Positions 1 to 7,633 of a stretch of DNA of 64,000 nucleotides are shown one piece after another; the stretch's first letter is position 1, and the number at the start of each line of letters is the position of its first letter. Below the pieces are notes generated by a model. It did no database searches. It worked only from the letters and a program-made list of their open reading frames with translations, and was not told the DNA's origin. The translations under genes were made by a program, and so were the position numbers. The DNA lies in assembly GCF_005502885.1 (NCBI RefSeq), contig NZ_SCMR01000001.1, forward strand, positions 124,001 to 188,000. The letters run 5' to 3'. The stretch is from Microbacterium sp. 2FI. Lineage in GTDB: Bacteria; Actinomycetota; Actinomycetes; Actinomycetales; Microbacteriaceae.

Positions 1-2
1 AC

Positions 3-122
3 CTCGTCGGCGTCTCGATGCTCCCCGAGCAGGCCGCGCACGCCGCCGAGGTGGTCGGACGCGCCGCAGCCTCGGCCAAGCACGCGCTCGAGAACGCGCT
101 CAAGAAGCTGCCCGGGCGCTGA
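3..122 (+). CDS. C-terminal fragment of an unidentified protein
   Basis: An open frame enters from the left edge and ends at the TGA at 120-122, leaving 39 residues. The visible tail is Ala-rich and helical (AAEVVGRAAASAKHALENAL), with a basic end (KKLPGR). Third positions are G or C as in the neighbouring genes, so it is probably real coding DNA. It points toward the ABC permease gene, which is on the opposite strand. I do not recognise the family, and too little is present to assign a function. Confidence 0.55.
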   Translation, partial: LVGVSMLPEQAAHAAEVVGRAAASAKHALENALKKLPGR

Positions 123-141
123 GCCGAACCCCGGCGTCGCT

Positions 142-933
142 TCAGCGGCGGCCGCTGCGGCGGAAGAGCCACGCGCCCCACGCATACGAGATGACGAGGA
201 TCGCGGCGCACCAGCCGAGCGCCCACCACGGCGCGCCGTCCATCGGCGTGCCCATGAGGAGCCCGCGGATCGTCTCGATGATCGGCGTCACCGGCTGGTG
301 GTCGGCAACCCACTGCAGCCACTCCGGCATCGTCGAGACCGGCACGAAGGCGCTCGAGAGGTAGGGGAGGAACAGGATGATGAACCCGTAGCCGTTCGCG
401 GCCTCGGGGCTCCCCGAGGCGAGTCCGATCGCGGCGAACAGGTACGTGATCGCGAGGATCCACGCGGCGATCATTCCGATCGCGCCGAGCCACCCCCCGA
501 GGTCGGCGGTGGGGCGGAAGCCCACGAGCAGTGCGACGCCGATGACGACACCGGTCGCCAGCAGGTTGCGCAGCAGGCTCGCCACGACATGCCCGGTGAG
601 CACGGCACTTGCGCGCAGCGGCATCGTGCGGAACCGGTCGATGATGCCGGCCTTCATGTCGGTGGCGACGTACACCGCCGTCGAGGCGGCGCCGAAGCCT
701 GCGCACGTGAGGATGATGCCCGGGACGACGTAGTCGACGTAGCCGCCCGACGGGTCGAGCGCGCCGCCGAAGACGAACGTGAACACCAGCATGAGCATCA
801 CCGGCAGCAGGATCGCCATGAGGAGCGATTCGCCGTCGCGGAGGGAGTGCCGCAGGCTCCGTCCGACGAAGACGGCCTCGGCGGTGAGCCCCGAGATGCG
901 GGGGCGGGGTGCGGGCGCGGTGAGCGTGGTCAT
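142..933 (-). CDS. ABC-2 type exporter permease (DrrB-like)
   Basis: This 263-residue membrane protein is the likely channel half of a two-gene drug or lipid exporter. An N-terminal cytoplasmic stretch is followed by about six hydrophobic segments, including AILLPVMLMLVFTFVFGGAL near residue 40 and a final helix before the basic end FRRSGRR. The length and the ABC-2 pattern (RFRTMPLRASAVLTGHV after helix 2) fit DrrB/NodJ permeases. Its ATG at 931-933 overlaps the stop codon of the ATPase gene in an ATGA arrangement, so the two are translationally coupled. The substrate cannot be read from the sequence. The divergent TetR gene suggests induction by a small toxic molecule. Confidence 0.88.
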   Translation of the reverse strand: MTTLTAPAPRPRISGLTAEAVFVGRSLRHSLRDGESLLMAILLPVMLMLVFTFVFGGALDPSGGYVDYVVPGIILTCAGFGAASTAVYVATDMKAGIIDRFRTMPLRASAVLTGHVVASLLRNLLATGVVIGVALLVGFRPTADLGGWLGAIGMIAAWILAITYLFAAIGLASGSPEAANGYGFIILFLPYLSSAFVPVSTMPEWLQWVADHQPVTPIIETIRGLLMGTPMDGAPWWALGWCAAILVISYAWGAWLFRRSGRR

Positions 934-1853
934 GCGATCTCCTGGAGGGATGCCGCGCCCCGCGTGTCGGCAGGGCGGGGGTCTGACGAGGTGAGGGCGA
1001 GGAAGACGTCGTCCAGCGACGGCCGCCGCAGGGTGACGATGCCTTCGGCGCCGGATTCGTCGAGCACGTCGAGGGCGCGCCGGAGGCCCGACACCGTTCC
1101 GTCGGTGGGCTCTTCGCGGACGAGGTCGCCGCGCATGTCGTGGAGCTCGACGGTGTCGCCGCCGACGCGGGCCTTGAGCTCGGCCGGGGTGCCGGTCGCC
1201 ACGATGCGGCCACCGTGCAGGACGGCGATGCGGTCGGCGAGCTGGTCGGCCTCTTCGAGGTACTGGGTCGTGAGGAACACCGTCGTCCCTGCTGCCGCGA
1301 GCGAGCGGATCACATCCCAGAGCTCGCGGCGGCTGCGGGTGTCGAGCCCCGTGGTGGGCTCGTCGAGGAACAGCACCTCGGGGGTCACCACGAAGCTCAG
1401 CGCGAGGTCGAGGCGCCGGCGCATGCCGCCGGAGTAGGTGCCGACGCGCCGGGTCGCGGCATCCGTCAATGCGAAGCGATCCAAGAGCTCGTTCGCTCGC
1501 AGCCGCGCCGCGCGTCGAGACAGGCCCGAGAGCCTCGCCATCATGACGAGGTTCTCGGTGCCGGTGAGCACATCGTCGACGGCGGCCGACTGGCCGGTGA
1601 GGCTGATGCGGCGCTTGGCCGAGGCGGGGTCCGTCACCACATCGACGCCGGCGACCGACACACTGCCCGAGTCGGGCCGCACGAGGGTCGTGAGCACATT
1701 GATGGTCGTCGTCTTGCCGGCGCCGTTGGGTCCGAGAAGAGCGAAGACCTCTCCGCGTTCCACCGAAAGGTCGAGACCGTCCAGCACGCTGTGGCCGCCC
1801 AGGGTCTTGCAGAGTCCCCGGATCTCGATGGCGGGGGCAGGGCGATCGGACAT
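930..1853 (-). CDS. ABC exporter ATP-binding protein (DrrA-like)
   Basis: This 307-residue ATPase powers the downstream permease. It has a Walker A motif (GPNGAGKTT) near residue 41, a signature motif YSGGMRRRLDLA near residue 142 and a Walker B motif (VLFLDEPTTGLD) near residue 162. The extended C-terminal region with LRRPSLDDVFLALT is typical of DrrA-type drug-exporter ATPases. A GGAGG ribosome-binding site lies seven bases before the ATG at 1853, so this gene is leadered, unlike many neighbours. TATACA at 1871-1876 (minus strand) is a plausible -10 box. The promoter lies inside the operator region shared with the divergent TetR gene. Confidence 0.92.
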   Translation of the reverse strand: MSDRPAPAIEIRGLCKTLGGHSVLDGLDLSVERGEVFALLGPNGAGKTTTINVLTTLVRPDSGSVSVAGVDVVTDPASAKRRISLTGQSAAVDDVLTGTENLVMMARLSGLSRRAARLRANELLDRFALTDAATRRVGTYSGGMRRRLDLALSFVVTPEVLFLDEPTTGLDTRSRRELWDVIRSLAAAGTTVFLTTQYLEEADQLADRIAVLHGGRIVATGTPAELKARVGGDTVELHDMRGDLVREEPTDGTVSGLRRALDVLDESGAEGIVTLRRPSLDDVFLALTSSDPRPADTRGAASLQEIA

Positions 1854-1884
1854 GGCGATCCTCCAGATTCTGTATACGACTGAA

Positions 1885-1925
1885 ACTGTTTATGATGGTA
1901 ACACACTGTTTACGCGGTAAACAGT
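1885..1925. promoter_or_regulatory. Paired TetR-type operators between exporter and regulator
   Basis: A perfect palindrome lies at 1905-1925: ACTGTTTAC and GTAAACAGT flank GCG. A second, imperfect copy (ACTGTTTA, then GTAACAC) lies at 1885-1904. The right end of the perfect site touches the TAGACT -10 box of the regulator (1928-1933), and the left copy lies over the upstream part of the exporter promoter. This is the layout expected for a TetR protein that represses both genes. Confidence 0.8.
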
Positions 1926-1939
1926 CCTAGACTGGCGCG

Positions 1940-2866
1940 ATGACCGATGCTGTCGAGCCCGACCTGCCGCGGGGCGTGGCGCTCGCGTGGGGCATCGCCG
2001 CCGACCCGCAGCGCGGGCCGAAGCGCGAGATGAGCGTCGAGCGCATCGTCGATGCGGCGGTCGAGATCGCCGATGCCGAGGGACTCGGTGCCGTGTCGAT
2101 GGCCGCGGTGGCCGCTCGCCTCGGCTTCACTCCGATGTCGCTGTACCGCTACGTGACCGCGAAGGACGACCTCGTGCTGCTCATGCAGGAAGAGGCGACC
2201 GGTCTGCCGTCCGAGGGTATGCACGTGGGCAGTTGGCGTGAGCGTCTCGAGGCGCTGTACGGCGAACAGGTGCAGCAGTACCTGCGGCACCCGTGGGTCC
2301 TCGATGTGCCCATCAGCGGGTCGCCCGCGACGCCGAACAGCGCCGCGTGGATGGATGCCGGCCTCGCCGCTCTCGCCGACACCCCGCTCTCGCACAACGA
2401 CCGCCTGGCCGTGATCCTTCTGGTGACCGGCCACGCCCGCTGGACCGGGACGGTGCTCGCCGGGTACGCGCGAGTGGCGCGCGAGCACAGCGAGAGCGAC
2501 GCCGACATCACGCTGCGCGAGGACGCGCTCTACCGTCACCTGATCTCGGGGGACGAGTTCCCCGACCTCCGCGCAGCGATCGACGCGGGCGTCTTCCTCG
2601 ACGAGTCCGACCCCTTCGCGTTCGGGGTCGCGCGCAGCCTCGACGGCGTCGAGACGTATCTCGCGGCGCTCGCCGCAGGCCGTGCCGACGAGCCGCGGCC
2701 GTGGCACGGCAGGGACGACGCCGACATCGCCGACGACAAGAAGTTCCGTGAGGCGCGCAAGGCCGTGCGGGATGCCGAGAAGGCGCTGCGGGATGCGCGC
2801 AAGGTCGAGCGTCAGGCGGCGCGCGAAGCGCGCGAGCGTCGTGCACGGCAGCGTCCGCCGGGCTGA
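1940..2866 (+). CDS. TetR family regulator of the adjacent ABC exporter
   Basis: This 308-residue protein has an N-terminal TetR helix-turn-helix (VERIVDAAVEIADAEGLGAVSMAAVAARLG, then MSLYRYVTAKDDLV) at about residues 32-78. It is followed by a tetracycline-repressor-like ligand domain and a highly charged C-terminal helix rich in Arg, Lys and Ala (about residues 260-308), longer than usual for the family. The charged tail may be a coiled coil. The ATG lies six bases after TAGACT (1928-1933), so the transcript is probably leaderless. It is divergent from the exporter and has palindromic operators between, so local autorepression and exporter repression is the simplest role. Confidence 0.9.
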   Translation: MTDAVEPDLPRGVALAWGIAADPQRGPKREMSVERIVDAAVEIADAEGLGAVSMAAVAARLGFTPMSLYRYVTAKDDLVLLMQEEATGLPSEGMHVGSWRERLEALYGEQVQQYLRHPWVLDVPISGSPATPNSAAWMDAGLAALADTPLSHNDRLAVILLVTGHARWTGTVLAGYARVAREHSESDADITLREDALYRHLISGDEFPDLRAAIDAGVFLDESDPFAFGVARSLDGVETYLAALAAGRADEPRPWHGRDDADIADDKKFREARKAVRDAEKALRDARKVERQAAREARERRARQRPPG

Positions 2867-2904
2867 GAGCGCATAGGCCCCACGGGTCACATCAGCCACA
2901 CCGG

Positions 2905-2934
2905 TTTACACGCGTTGCCGCATGCCCCTAGAGT
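2905..2934 (+). promoter_or_regulatory. Promoter of the HTH gene
   Basis: TTTACA at 2905-2910 and TAGAGT at 2929-2934 are separated by 18 bases. Transcription from here would give a short leader with a GGGGAAGGGG Shine-Dalgarno stretch before the ATG at 2965. This is one of the few genes in the window with both a good -35 box and a ribosome-binding site. Confidence 0.6.
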
Positions 2935-2964
2935 GTGCTCAGCACTTCTGGGGAAGGGGATGAC

Positions 2965-3156
2965 ATGGCGGAGCTGCCTGACGTGCGCTTCCTCACCGTC
3001 GCCGAGGTCGCCGAGCTCATGCGCGTCTCGAAGATGACGGTCTATCGGCTCGTGCACTCCGGAGAACTCCCCGCCGTGCGCTTCGGTCGCAGCTATCGTG
3101 TGCCCGAATCCGCGGTCACCGACGCCCTGCAACGGCCTATCGCCGACGTCGGCTAG
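2965..3156 (+). CDS. Small MerR/excisionase-fold HTH protein (BldC-like)
   Basis: This 63-residue protein consists almost only of a winged helix-turn-helix: FLTVAEVAELMRVSKMTVYRLVHSGELPAVRFGRSYRVPESAV. The sequence fits the single-domain BldC/AlpA group of actinobacterial DNA-binding proteins, which act as developmental or housekeeping regulators. I chose the ATG at 2965, not the in-frame upstream start, because GGGGAAGGGG lies just before it. The stop codon TAG at 3154 is also the first half of the -10 box TAGACT for the next gene, ribosomal protein bS22, a neighbour pair that I recall as common in actinobacteria. The target genes are unknown. Confidence 0.88.
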   Translation: MAELPDVRFLTVAEVAELMRVSKMTVYRLVHSGELPAVRFGRSYRVPESAVTDALQRPIADVG

Positions 3157-3193
3157 ACTGTCCCGAGGCATTTTTACGCATCTGCCCGATCCC

Positions 3194-3214
3194 GGGCGCA
3201 CACGAGTTGCGCCC
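3194..3214 (+). promoter_or_regulatory. Leader hairpin upstream of bS22
   Basis: GGGCGCA (3194-3200) and TGCGCCC (3208-3214) form a perfect seven-base stem with a CACGAGT loop. It lies in the roughly 73-base leader between the TAGACT -10 box (3154-3159) and the GTG start at 3240. It has no U-tract, so it is not an intrinsic terminator. A role in ribosomal protein autoregulation is an inference. Confidence 0.45.
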
Positions 3215-3239
3215 AGACCCCGACATTGTGAGGTTTTCC

Positions 3240-3338
3240 GTGGGTTCAGTCATCAAGAAGCGCCGCAAGCGCATGGCGAAGAAGAAGCACCGCAAGCTGC
3301 TTCGCAAGACTCGCCACCAGCGCCGCAACAAGAAGTAA
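3240..3338 (+). CDS. Small ribosomal subunit protein bS22 (AURKAIP1/COX24 type)
   Basis: This gene encodes only 32 residues, starting MGSVIKKRRKRMAKKKHRK and ending HQRRNKK. The composition is almost entirely Arg and Lys. It matches the actinobacterial micro-protein with the AURKAIP1/COX24 motif that was found as an extra 30S protein, bS22, in mycobacterial ribosome structures. The GTG start has a GAGG ribosome-binding site seven bases upstream. Transcription probably starts after TAGACT at 3154-3159, giving an unusually long leader with a hairpin. A terminator follows directly. Genes this short are often missed by gene callers. Confidence 0.93.
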   Translation: MGSVIKKRRKRMAKKKHRKLLRKTRHQRRNKK

Positions 3339-3353
3339 AGCGGCACCGACACC

Positions 3354-3381
3354 AAGCGCCTGTCCTCTGGGACGGGCGCTT
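3354..3381 (+). terminator. Intrinsic-type terminator after bS22
   Basis: AAGCGCCTGTCC and GGACGGGCGCTT pair as a 12-base stem with one mismatch around a TCTG loop. A short pyrimidine run (CGTGTCTTTCCCC) follows. The position, 16 bases after the bS22 stop codon, supports termination. Confidence 0.75.
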
Positions 3382-3420
3382 CGTGTCTTTCCCCGAGAGA
3401 TCACGAAGGAGCAGACCGCG

Positions 3421-3714
3421 ATGCAGTCCATCGACGTCCACGCGCTCAAGGCCGGCACCGATCGCCCGCTGATCGACGTGCGCGAGACCTACGAGTTCGA
3501 GTCGGGGCGCGTCCCCGGTGCCGTCAACCTGCCGATGTCGACCATCGGCGAGCACCTGGACGAACTCCCGGACGGCCCGTTCGACGTGATCTGCAAGGTG
3601 GGGGGCCGTTCCGGCCGTGTCGTCGAGGTTCTCACTGCGCGCGGATACGACGCGACGAACGTCGAGGGCGGTACCGACGAATGGATCGCGGCGGGGTACC
3701 CGATCGAGCGATGA
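3421..3714 (+). CDS. Single-domain rhodanese-like protein
   Basis: This 97-residue protein is a stand-alone rhodanese domain. LIDVRETYEFESGRVPGAVNLP is the CH2A-like region, and the active-site loop is CKVGGRSGRV, with the cysteine near residue 60. Such proteins transfer sulfane sulfur or relay persulfide in the cytoplasm. AAGGAG lies about 12 bases before the ATG. A thioredoxin-fold protein follows 35 bases later, so the two may work together in thiol chemistry, but that is an inference from position. The sulfur donor and acceptor are unknown. Confidence 0.9.
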   Translation: MQSIDVHALKAGTDRPLIDVRETYEFESGRVPGAVNLPMSTIGEHLDELPDGPFDVICKVGGRSGRVVEVLTARGYDATNVEGGTDEWIAAGYPIER

Positions 3715-3748
3715 GCCGCGGCATCCGCTGCCGTCTTAGGCTGTCGTC

Positions 3749-4003
3749 GTGACGACCCTCACCCTCATCGGCAAGCCCGACTGCCACCTGTGCGACGTCG
3801 CTCGCGAGGTCGTCGAGACGGTGGTCGCCGACCTCCCTGAAGATGCCGTCGCGGTCGAGGAGCTCTCGATCGCCGACGATCCCGCGCTCTACGCGGTGTG
3901 GTGGGAGAAGATCCCGGTCGTGCTCATCGACGGCGCCCTGCACGGGCACTGGCGCGTGTCGCCCGACCGTCTGCGCGCCGCCCTCGAGGCCGCCGCGCAC
4001 TGA
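3749..4003 (+). CDS. Glutaredoxin-like thiol protein (DUF836 type)
   Basis: This 84-residue thioredoxin-fold protein has the redox motif CHLC near residue 13 (GKPDCHLCDVAREVV) and the cis-proline loop KIPVVLIDG. The length and motif fit the DUF836/glutaredoxin-like family, which reduces disulfides in the cytoplasm. The GTG at 3749 lies six bases after TAGGCT (3737-3742), so the mRNA is probably leaderless and has its own promoter despite following the rhodanese gene. It converges on the aspartyl-tRNA synthetase gene, with an inverted repeat between them. Confidence 0.88.
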   Translation: MTTLTLIGKPDCHLCDVAREVVETVVADLPEDAVAVEELSIADDPALYAVWWEKIPVVLIDGALHGHWRVSPDRLRAALEAAAH

Positions 4004-4035
4004 GGCCCACCGGCATCCGTTCCGCACGCCCGCGA

Positions 4036-4087
4036 GACTTCACAGATGTAGCCGCGGGGCCGCCGGAGCGTGCATCTCTGAAGTCTG
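4036..4087. repeat. Imperfect intergenic inverted repeat between convergent genes
   Basis: Arms at 4036-4052 (AGACTTCACAGATGTAG) and 4071-4087 (GTGCATCTCTGAAGTCT) pair over 17 bases with three mismatches around a GC-rich centre. It may act as a bidirectional terminator. It also resembles other long palindromes in this window whose arm sequences differ. Confidence 0.6.
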
Positions 4088-4093
4088 GCGGCG

Positions 4094-5446
4094 TCAGGGG
4101 GCGAGGCGCGTGGGGCCTCTGAAAAGAAAAGTGACCTCGCGGATCGACGACTCGCCGAGCAGCAGCATCAGCACGCGCGCGAGGCCCATGCCGAACCCGC
4201 CGTGCGGCGGGGCGCCGAAGCGGAAGAAGTCCAGGTAGAAGTCGAGGTGCGCGGGGTCGAGCCCCTTCTCCTTGGCCTGCTCGATCAGCACGTCGACGCG
4301 GTGCTCGCGCTGTGCGCCCGTCGTGATCTCGACCCCGTTGAAGAGCAGGTCGTAGCTCTTGGTGAGCCCGGTCTCCTCGTCGCGCATGTGGTAGAAAGCG
4401 CGGATCTCGGGGTGGTAGTCCGTGATGAAGACGAACTGGTGACCGTAGGTCTCGAGCACGTGCGCCGCGATCTGGCGCTCGCCCTCGGGGTCGAGGTCAC
4501 CATCGGTGCGCGGCACCTCGTAGCCGCGGGCCTTCACGATCTCGAGCGCCTCGGCGAGCGGGATGCGCGGGAACGGCACCGCCGGCACCTGCACCTCGAC
4601 GCCGAACAGTTCCTGCACTTCGGCGCCGTGCTTGTCGGCGACGGCCTGGAACGCGAACTGCAGCAGCTCCTCCTGCATGCGCGCCACGTCTTCGTGCGAG
4701 TCGACCCAGCTGATCTCGGCGTCGATCGAGGTGAACTCGGTCGCGTGCCGGGAGGTGAACGAGGGGTCGGCGCGGAACGCGGGGGCGATCTCGAAGATCT
4801 TGCCGAAGCCGGCCGACTGCGCCATCTGCTTGAAGAACTGCGGCGACTGCGCGAGGTAAGCCGTCTGGTCGTTGAAGTACTCGAGCGCGAAGAGCTCGGC
4901 GTTGGACTCCGACGGGCTCGCCATGAGCTTCGGTGAGTGCACCTCGATGTAGTCGCGCTCGATCCAGTAGGTGCGAAGCGCGTGCTCGAAGGTCGTCTGC
5001 ACGCGGAAGATCAGGTTGTTGCGGCGCTGACGGAGGTCGAGGAAGCGCCAGTCCATGCGCTTGTCGGGGCTCGAGTCGGCTGCGATGGGAGTCTCGGGGT
5101 TCGCTGCGGCGGCGATCTCGAGCGAGCCGATCTTGATCTCGACGCCGCCGAGCTTCACACGCTCGTCGTGCTTGAGCGCGCCGCGCACGGTCAGGAACGT
5201 GCCGGTGGCGAGCGCCGAGATGGTCTCGGTGAGCGCGAGGGCGTCGGCGTCCTGCGGTTCGGTGACCTCGGCGCCTTCGGCCGGCGGACGCGTTGCGGGG
5301 TTCACCAGCTGCACGGCGCCGGTCTCGTCGCGCAGGATGACGAACTGGACCTTCTTCTGGTCTCGGACGGTCTCGACCCACCCGGACACCGAGACGGGGC
5401 CGTCTTCGAGGGACTTCAGCTGGGATACCAGAACGCGTTCACTCAC
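4094..5446 (-). CDS. aspS: Aspartate--tRNA(Asp/Asn) ligase, archaeal-type
   Basis: This class II synthetase charges tRNA with aspartate. It has 450 residues, close to the archaeal/non-discriminating AspRS and well short of the roughly 590-residue bacterial form with its GAD insertion. The N-terminal OB fold (VSVSGWVETVRDQKKVQFVIL) binds the anticodon. The catalytic part has motif 2 (FRADPSFTSRHATEF) and motif 3 (GFGMGLARVLMLLLG). The start is the GTG at 5444-5446, eight bases after TAGACT (5455-5460, minus strand), giving a leaderless mRNA. Non-discriminating enzymes make Asp-tRNA(Asn) for GatCAB, but no gat gene is in the window, so tRNA specificity is inferred from the family. Confidence 0.9.
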   Translation of the reverse strand: MSERVLVSQLKSLEDGPVSVSGWVETVRDQKKVQFVILRDETGAVQLVNPATRPPAEGAEVTEPQDADALALTETISALATGTFLTVRGALKHDERVKLGGVEIKIGSLEIAAAANPETPIAADSSPDKRMDWRFLDLRQRRNNLIFRVQTTFEHALRTYWIERDYIEVHSPKLMASPSESNAELFALEYFNDQTAYLAQSPQFFKQMAQSAGFGKIFEIAPAFRADPSFTSRHATEFTSIDAEISWVDSHEDVARMQEELLQFAFQAVADKHGAEVQELFGVEVQVPAVPFPRIPLAEALEIVKARGYEVPRTDGDLDPEGERQIAAHVLETYGHQFVFITDYHPEIRAFYHMRDEETGLTKSYDLLFNGVEITTGAQREHRVDVLIEQAKEKGLDPAHLDFYLDFFRFGAPPHGGFGMGLARVLMLLLGESSIREVTFLFRGPTRLAP

Positions 5447-5630
5447 GAGGGACCAGTCTACGTGGGGGCGGATGCTGCGACGCCGCGGCATCCCCCAACC
5501 CGATCCGGTTCCGGGTGTCAGCACCCAGGAAGGGTTCATCTGGCTCGCCTAACGTGGGAGATGTCGTGCCCATCCGGGTGGCGGCATCCGATCACCGAGC
5601 GCCCTTCCCGTTCACAGGAGTCGACACCCG

Positions 5631-6341
5631 ATGACCGCTTCCCCCACCACCGACGGCTCGTGGCTGAGCGCGATCCTCGACTGGTCCGTCTCGCTCATGG
5701 ATGTGATCGGCCCCGCCGGCGCCGGCATCGCGATCGCACTGGAGAACCTGTTCCCGCCGTTGCCGAGCGAAGTCGTCCTGCCGATGGCGGGGCTCGCCGC
5801 CAGCACCGGCTCGTTCACACTCGTCGAGGCGCTCGCGTGGACCACCGCGGGATCCATCATCGGAGCATTCCTGCTTTACGGTCTCGGCGCGTGGCTCGGG
5901 GTCGAGCGCCTGCGGCGCATCGCCGCGCGCGTGCCGCTGCTGCACCCCGAAGACATCGACCGCACGGTCGGCTGGTTCCACCGGCACGGCGGCAAGGCGG
6001 TGTTCTTCGGGCGCATGATCCCGATCTTCCGCAGTCTCATCTCGATTCCGGCGGGCGTCACCCGCATGCCGGTGTGGCGGTTCGCCCTCCTCACGGCGGC
6101 GGGCAGCCTCATCTGGAACACGGTGTTCGTGATGGCCGGGTTCCTGCTGGGCGAGTCGTGGCACGTGGTGGAGCAGTACGTCGATGTGCTGCAGTACGCC
6201 GTGATCGCGGCCGTGCTGATCGCGGGTGCCTGGTTCGTCTTCGCGCGCACGCGCTCGCTCATCGCCGCTTCCCGTGCGCGGTCGGCCGACCCCTCAGACC
6301 CGGCCGACGAGCCGGAGCTCGTCTCGAGCTCCGCCGACTGA
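5631..6341 (+). CDS. DedA family membrane protein
   Basis: This 236-residue inner-membrane protein belongs to the DedA/VTT (SNARE-associated) superfamily, whose members include lipid scramblases. The N-terminal re-entrant region has ENLFPPLPSEVVLPMAGLAA. The second conserved motif is GKAVFFGRMIPIFRSLISIPAG, with two Arg residues in the usual places, and two hydrophobic segments follow. The C-terminal end is acidic and Ser/Pro-rich. No regulator is nearby. DedA proteins affect proton-motive force, cationic peptide resistance and undecaprenyl-phosphate recycling in other bacteria. Which role applies here cannot be read from the sequence. Confidence 0.9.
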   Translation: MTASPTTDGSWLSAILDWSVSLMDVIGPAGAGIAIALENLFPPLPSEVVLPMAGLAASTGSFTLVEALAWTTAGSIIGAFLLYGLGAWLGVERLRRIAARVPLLHPEDIDRTVGWFHRHGGKAVFFGRMIPIFRSLISIPAGVTRMPVWRFALLTAAGSLIWNTVFVMAGFLLGESWHVVEQYVDVLQYAVIAAVLIAGAWFVFARTRSLIAASRARSADPSDPADEPELVSSSAD

Positions 6342-6383
6342 CGCTCAGCCGCCCCACAGATCCGGCCACCGTAGACTGTTCGG

Positions 6384-7013
6384 GTGCCTGCCGACCGCCT
6401 CCATCTCGTGCGTCACGGGGAGGTCCACAATCCCGGCCGCGTGCTCTACGGCCGGCTTCCCGGCTTCGGTCTGAGTGTCGACGGCCGTCGTATGACGCGA
6501 CAGGCGGCGGAGTACGTGCAGTCGCTCGCGCGGCCTGTCAGCGCACTGATCTCTTCGCCGCTGCAGCGCACGCGCGAATCGGCCGAGCCGTTCACCGAGA
6601 TCTTCGGCATCGAGCCCGTGATCGATGAGCGGGTCATCGAGCCGACCAACGTCTTCGAGGGTCGGCGGATGGTGCGGGCGCTCCTGAATCCCTGGAACTG
6701 GCGGCACCTGCGCAAGCCCGCACTGCCCAGCTGGGGCGAGCCGTACCTCGACGTGGTCGGTCGCATGAACGCCGCGATGACCGAGGCGTGGAATGCCGCC
6801 GAGTCCGGCGACGTCGTCATCGTGTCGCACCAGCTGCCGATCTGGATCACGCACCTGGCCGTGGCGGGCGAGCCGCTGCGGCACGATCCGCGCGAACGCC
6901 GTTGCGCGCTGTCGAGTGTCACGAGCTTCGAGATGGTCGACGGGAAGTGGACCGAGGTCTCGTACGCCGAGCCTGCGGGCCTCTCGGGCGCCGTGGATGT
7001 GGGCGCCGTATGA
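6384..7013 (+). CDS. Histidine phosphatase family protein
   Basis: This 209-residue cytoplasmic protein is a phosphoglycerate-mutase-fold phosphatase. The catalytic RHG motif is at residues 10-12 (HLVRHGEVHNP), the SPLQRTRESAE arginine motif is near residue 56, and the second histidine is in VIVSHQLPIW. The GTG start lies six bases after TAGACT (6372-6377), so the transcript starts at or next to the start codon. Its stop codon overlaps the ATG of the TlpA-like lipoprotein (ATGA), so it is the first gene of the cytochrome c maturation operon. The substrate is unknown. Confidence 0.9.
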   Translation: MPADRLHLVRHGEVHNPGRVLYGRLPGFGLSVDGRRMTRQAAEYVQSLARPVSALISSPLQRTRESAEPFTEIFGIEPVIDERVIEPTNVFEGRRMVRALLNPWNWRHLRKPALPSWGEPYLDVVGRMNAAMTEAWNAAESGDVVIVSHQLPIWITHLAVAGEPLRHDPRERRCALSSVTSFEMVDGKWTEVSYAEPAGLSGAVDVGAV

Positions 7014-7633
7014 CGCCTCTCCCGCCCCGCGCCGGCCTGCGCCGCGCGGCATCCGCCCTCGTCGCCGTCGTGCTGGCCGTAGGTCTCGCCGCATGCTCGA
7101 ACGACCCTCTCGCCGAGCAGTACCGCGCCGGAGACAACAAGGGCTTCATCGCAGCCGACGGGTTCCGGGTCGTGGAGATCCCCGAGGACGAGCGCACCGA
7201 GCCGATCGAGTTCGAAGCCGTGCTCGACACCGGCGGCACCGCGACGAGCGAGGACTACCGCGGCGACGTGCTGGTCGTGAACTTCTGGTACGCAGCCTGC
7301 GCGCCGTGCCGCGTCGAAGCCCCGGAACTCGCGGCGATGTCGGCGTCGTACGAGGGTGAGGACGTGTCGTTCCTCGGCGTGAACCTCTTCGACGGCGCCG
7401 ACCAGTCGCGCGCCTTCGCCGAGACCTACGACATCGAATACCCGAGCGCGCTCGCCACCGAAGACGGCTCGATCAAGCTGGCCTTCGCCGGGGAGACTCC
7501 GCTGAACGCGGTGCCGGTCACGCTCGTCCTCGACAAGGACGGGCGGGTCGCGGCCCGCATCATCGGCGTCATCACCGACGAGTACGAATCGATCCTCGAG
7601 ACGATCGTCGACGACGCGCTGGAGGCCTCGTGA
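7010..7633 (+). CDS. TlpA/ResA-like thiol-disulfide lipoprotein
   Basis: This 207-residue exported thioredoxin-like protein probably keeps the haem-binding cysteines of apocytochrome c reduced. The start is the ATG at 7010, which overlaps the previous stop codon. A signal peptide ends in a lipobox (VGLAAC, cysteine 29), so the protein is anchored to the outer face of the membrane. The redox motif is WYAACAPCRVEAPEL. The cis-proline region is AVPVTLVLDKDG. It precedes ccdA with a four-base overlap, the usual source of electrons for ResA/CcsX proteins, and belongs to system II cytochrome c biogenesis. Confidence 0.93.
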   Translation: MTPLPPRAGLRRAASALVAVVLAVGLAACSNDPLAEQYRAGDNKGFIAADGFRVVEIPEDERTEPIEFEAVLDTGGTATSEDYRGDVLVVNFWYAACAPCRVEAPELAAMSASYEGEDVSFLGVNLFDGADQSRAFAETYDIEYPSALATEDGSIKLAFAGETPLNAVPVTLVLDKDGRVAARIIGVITDEYESILETIVDDALEAS

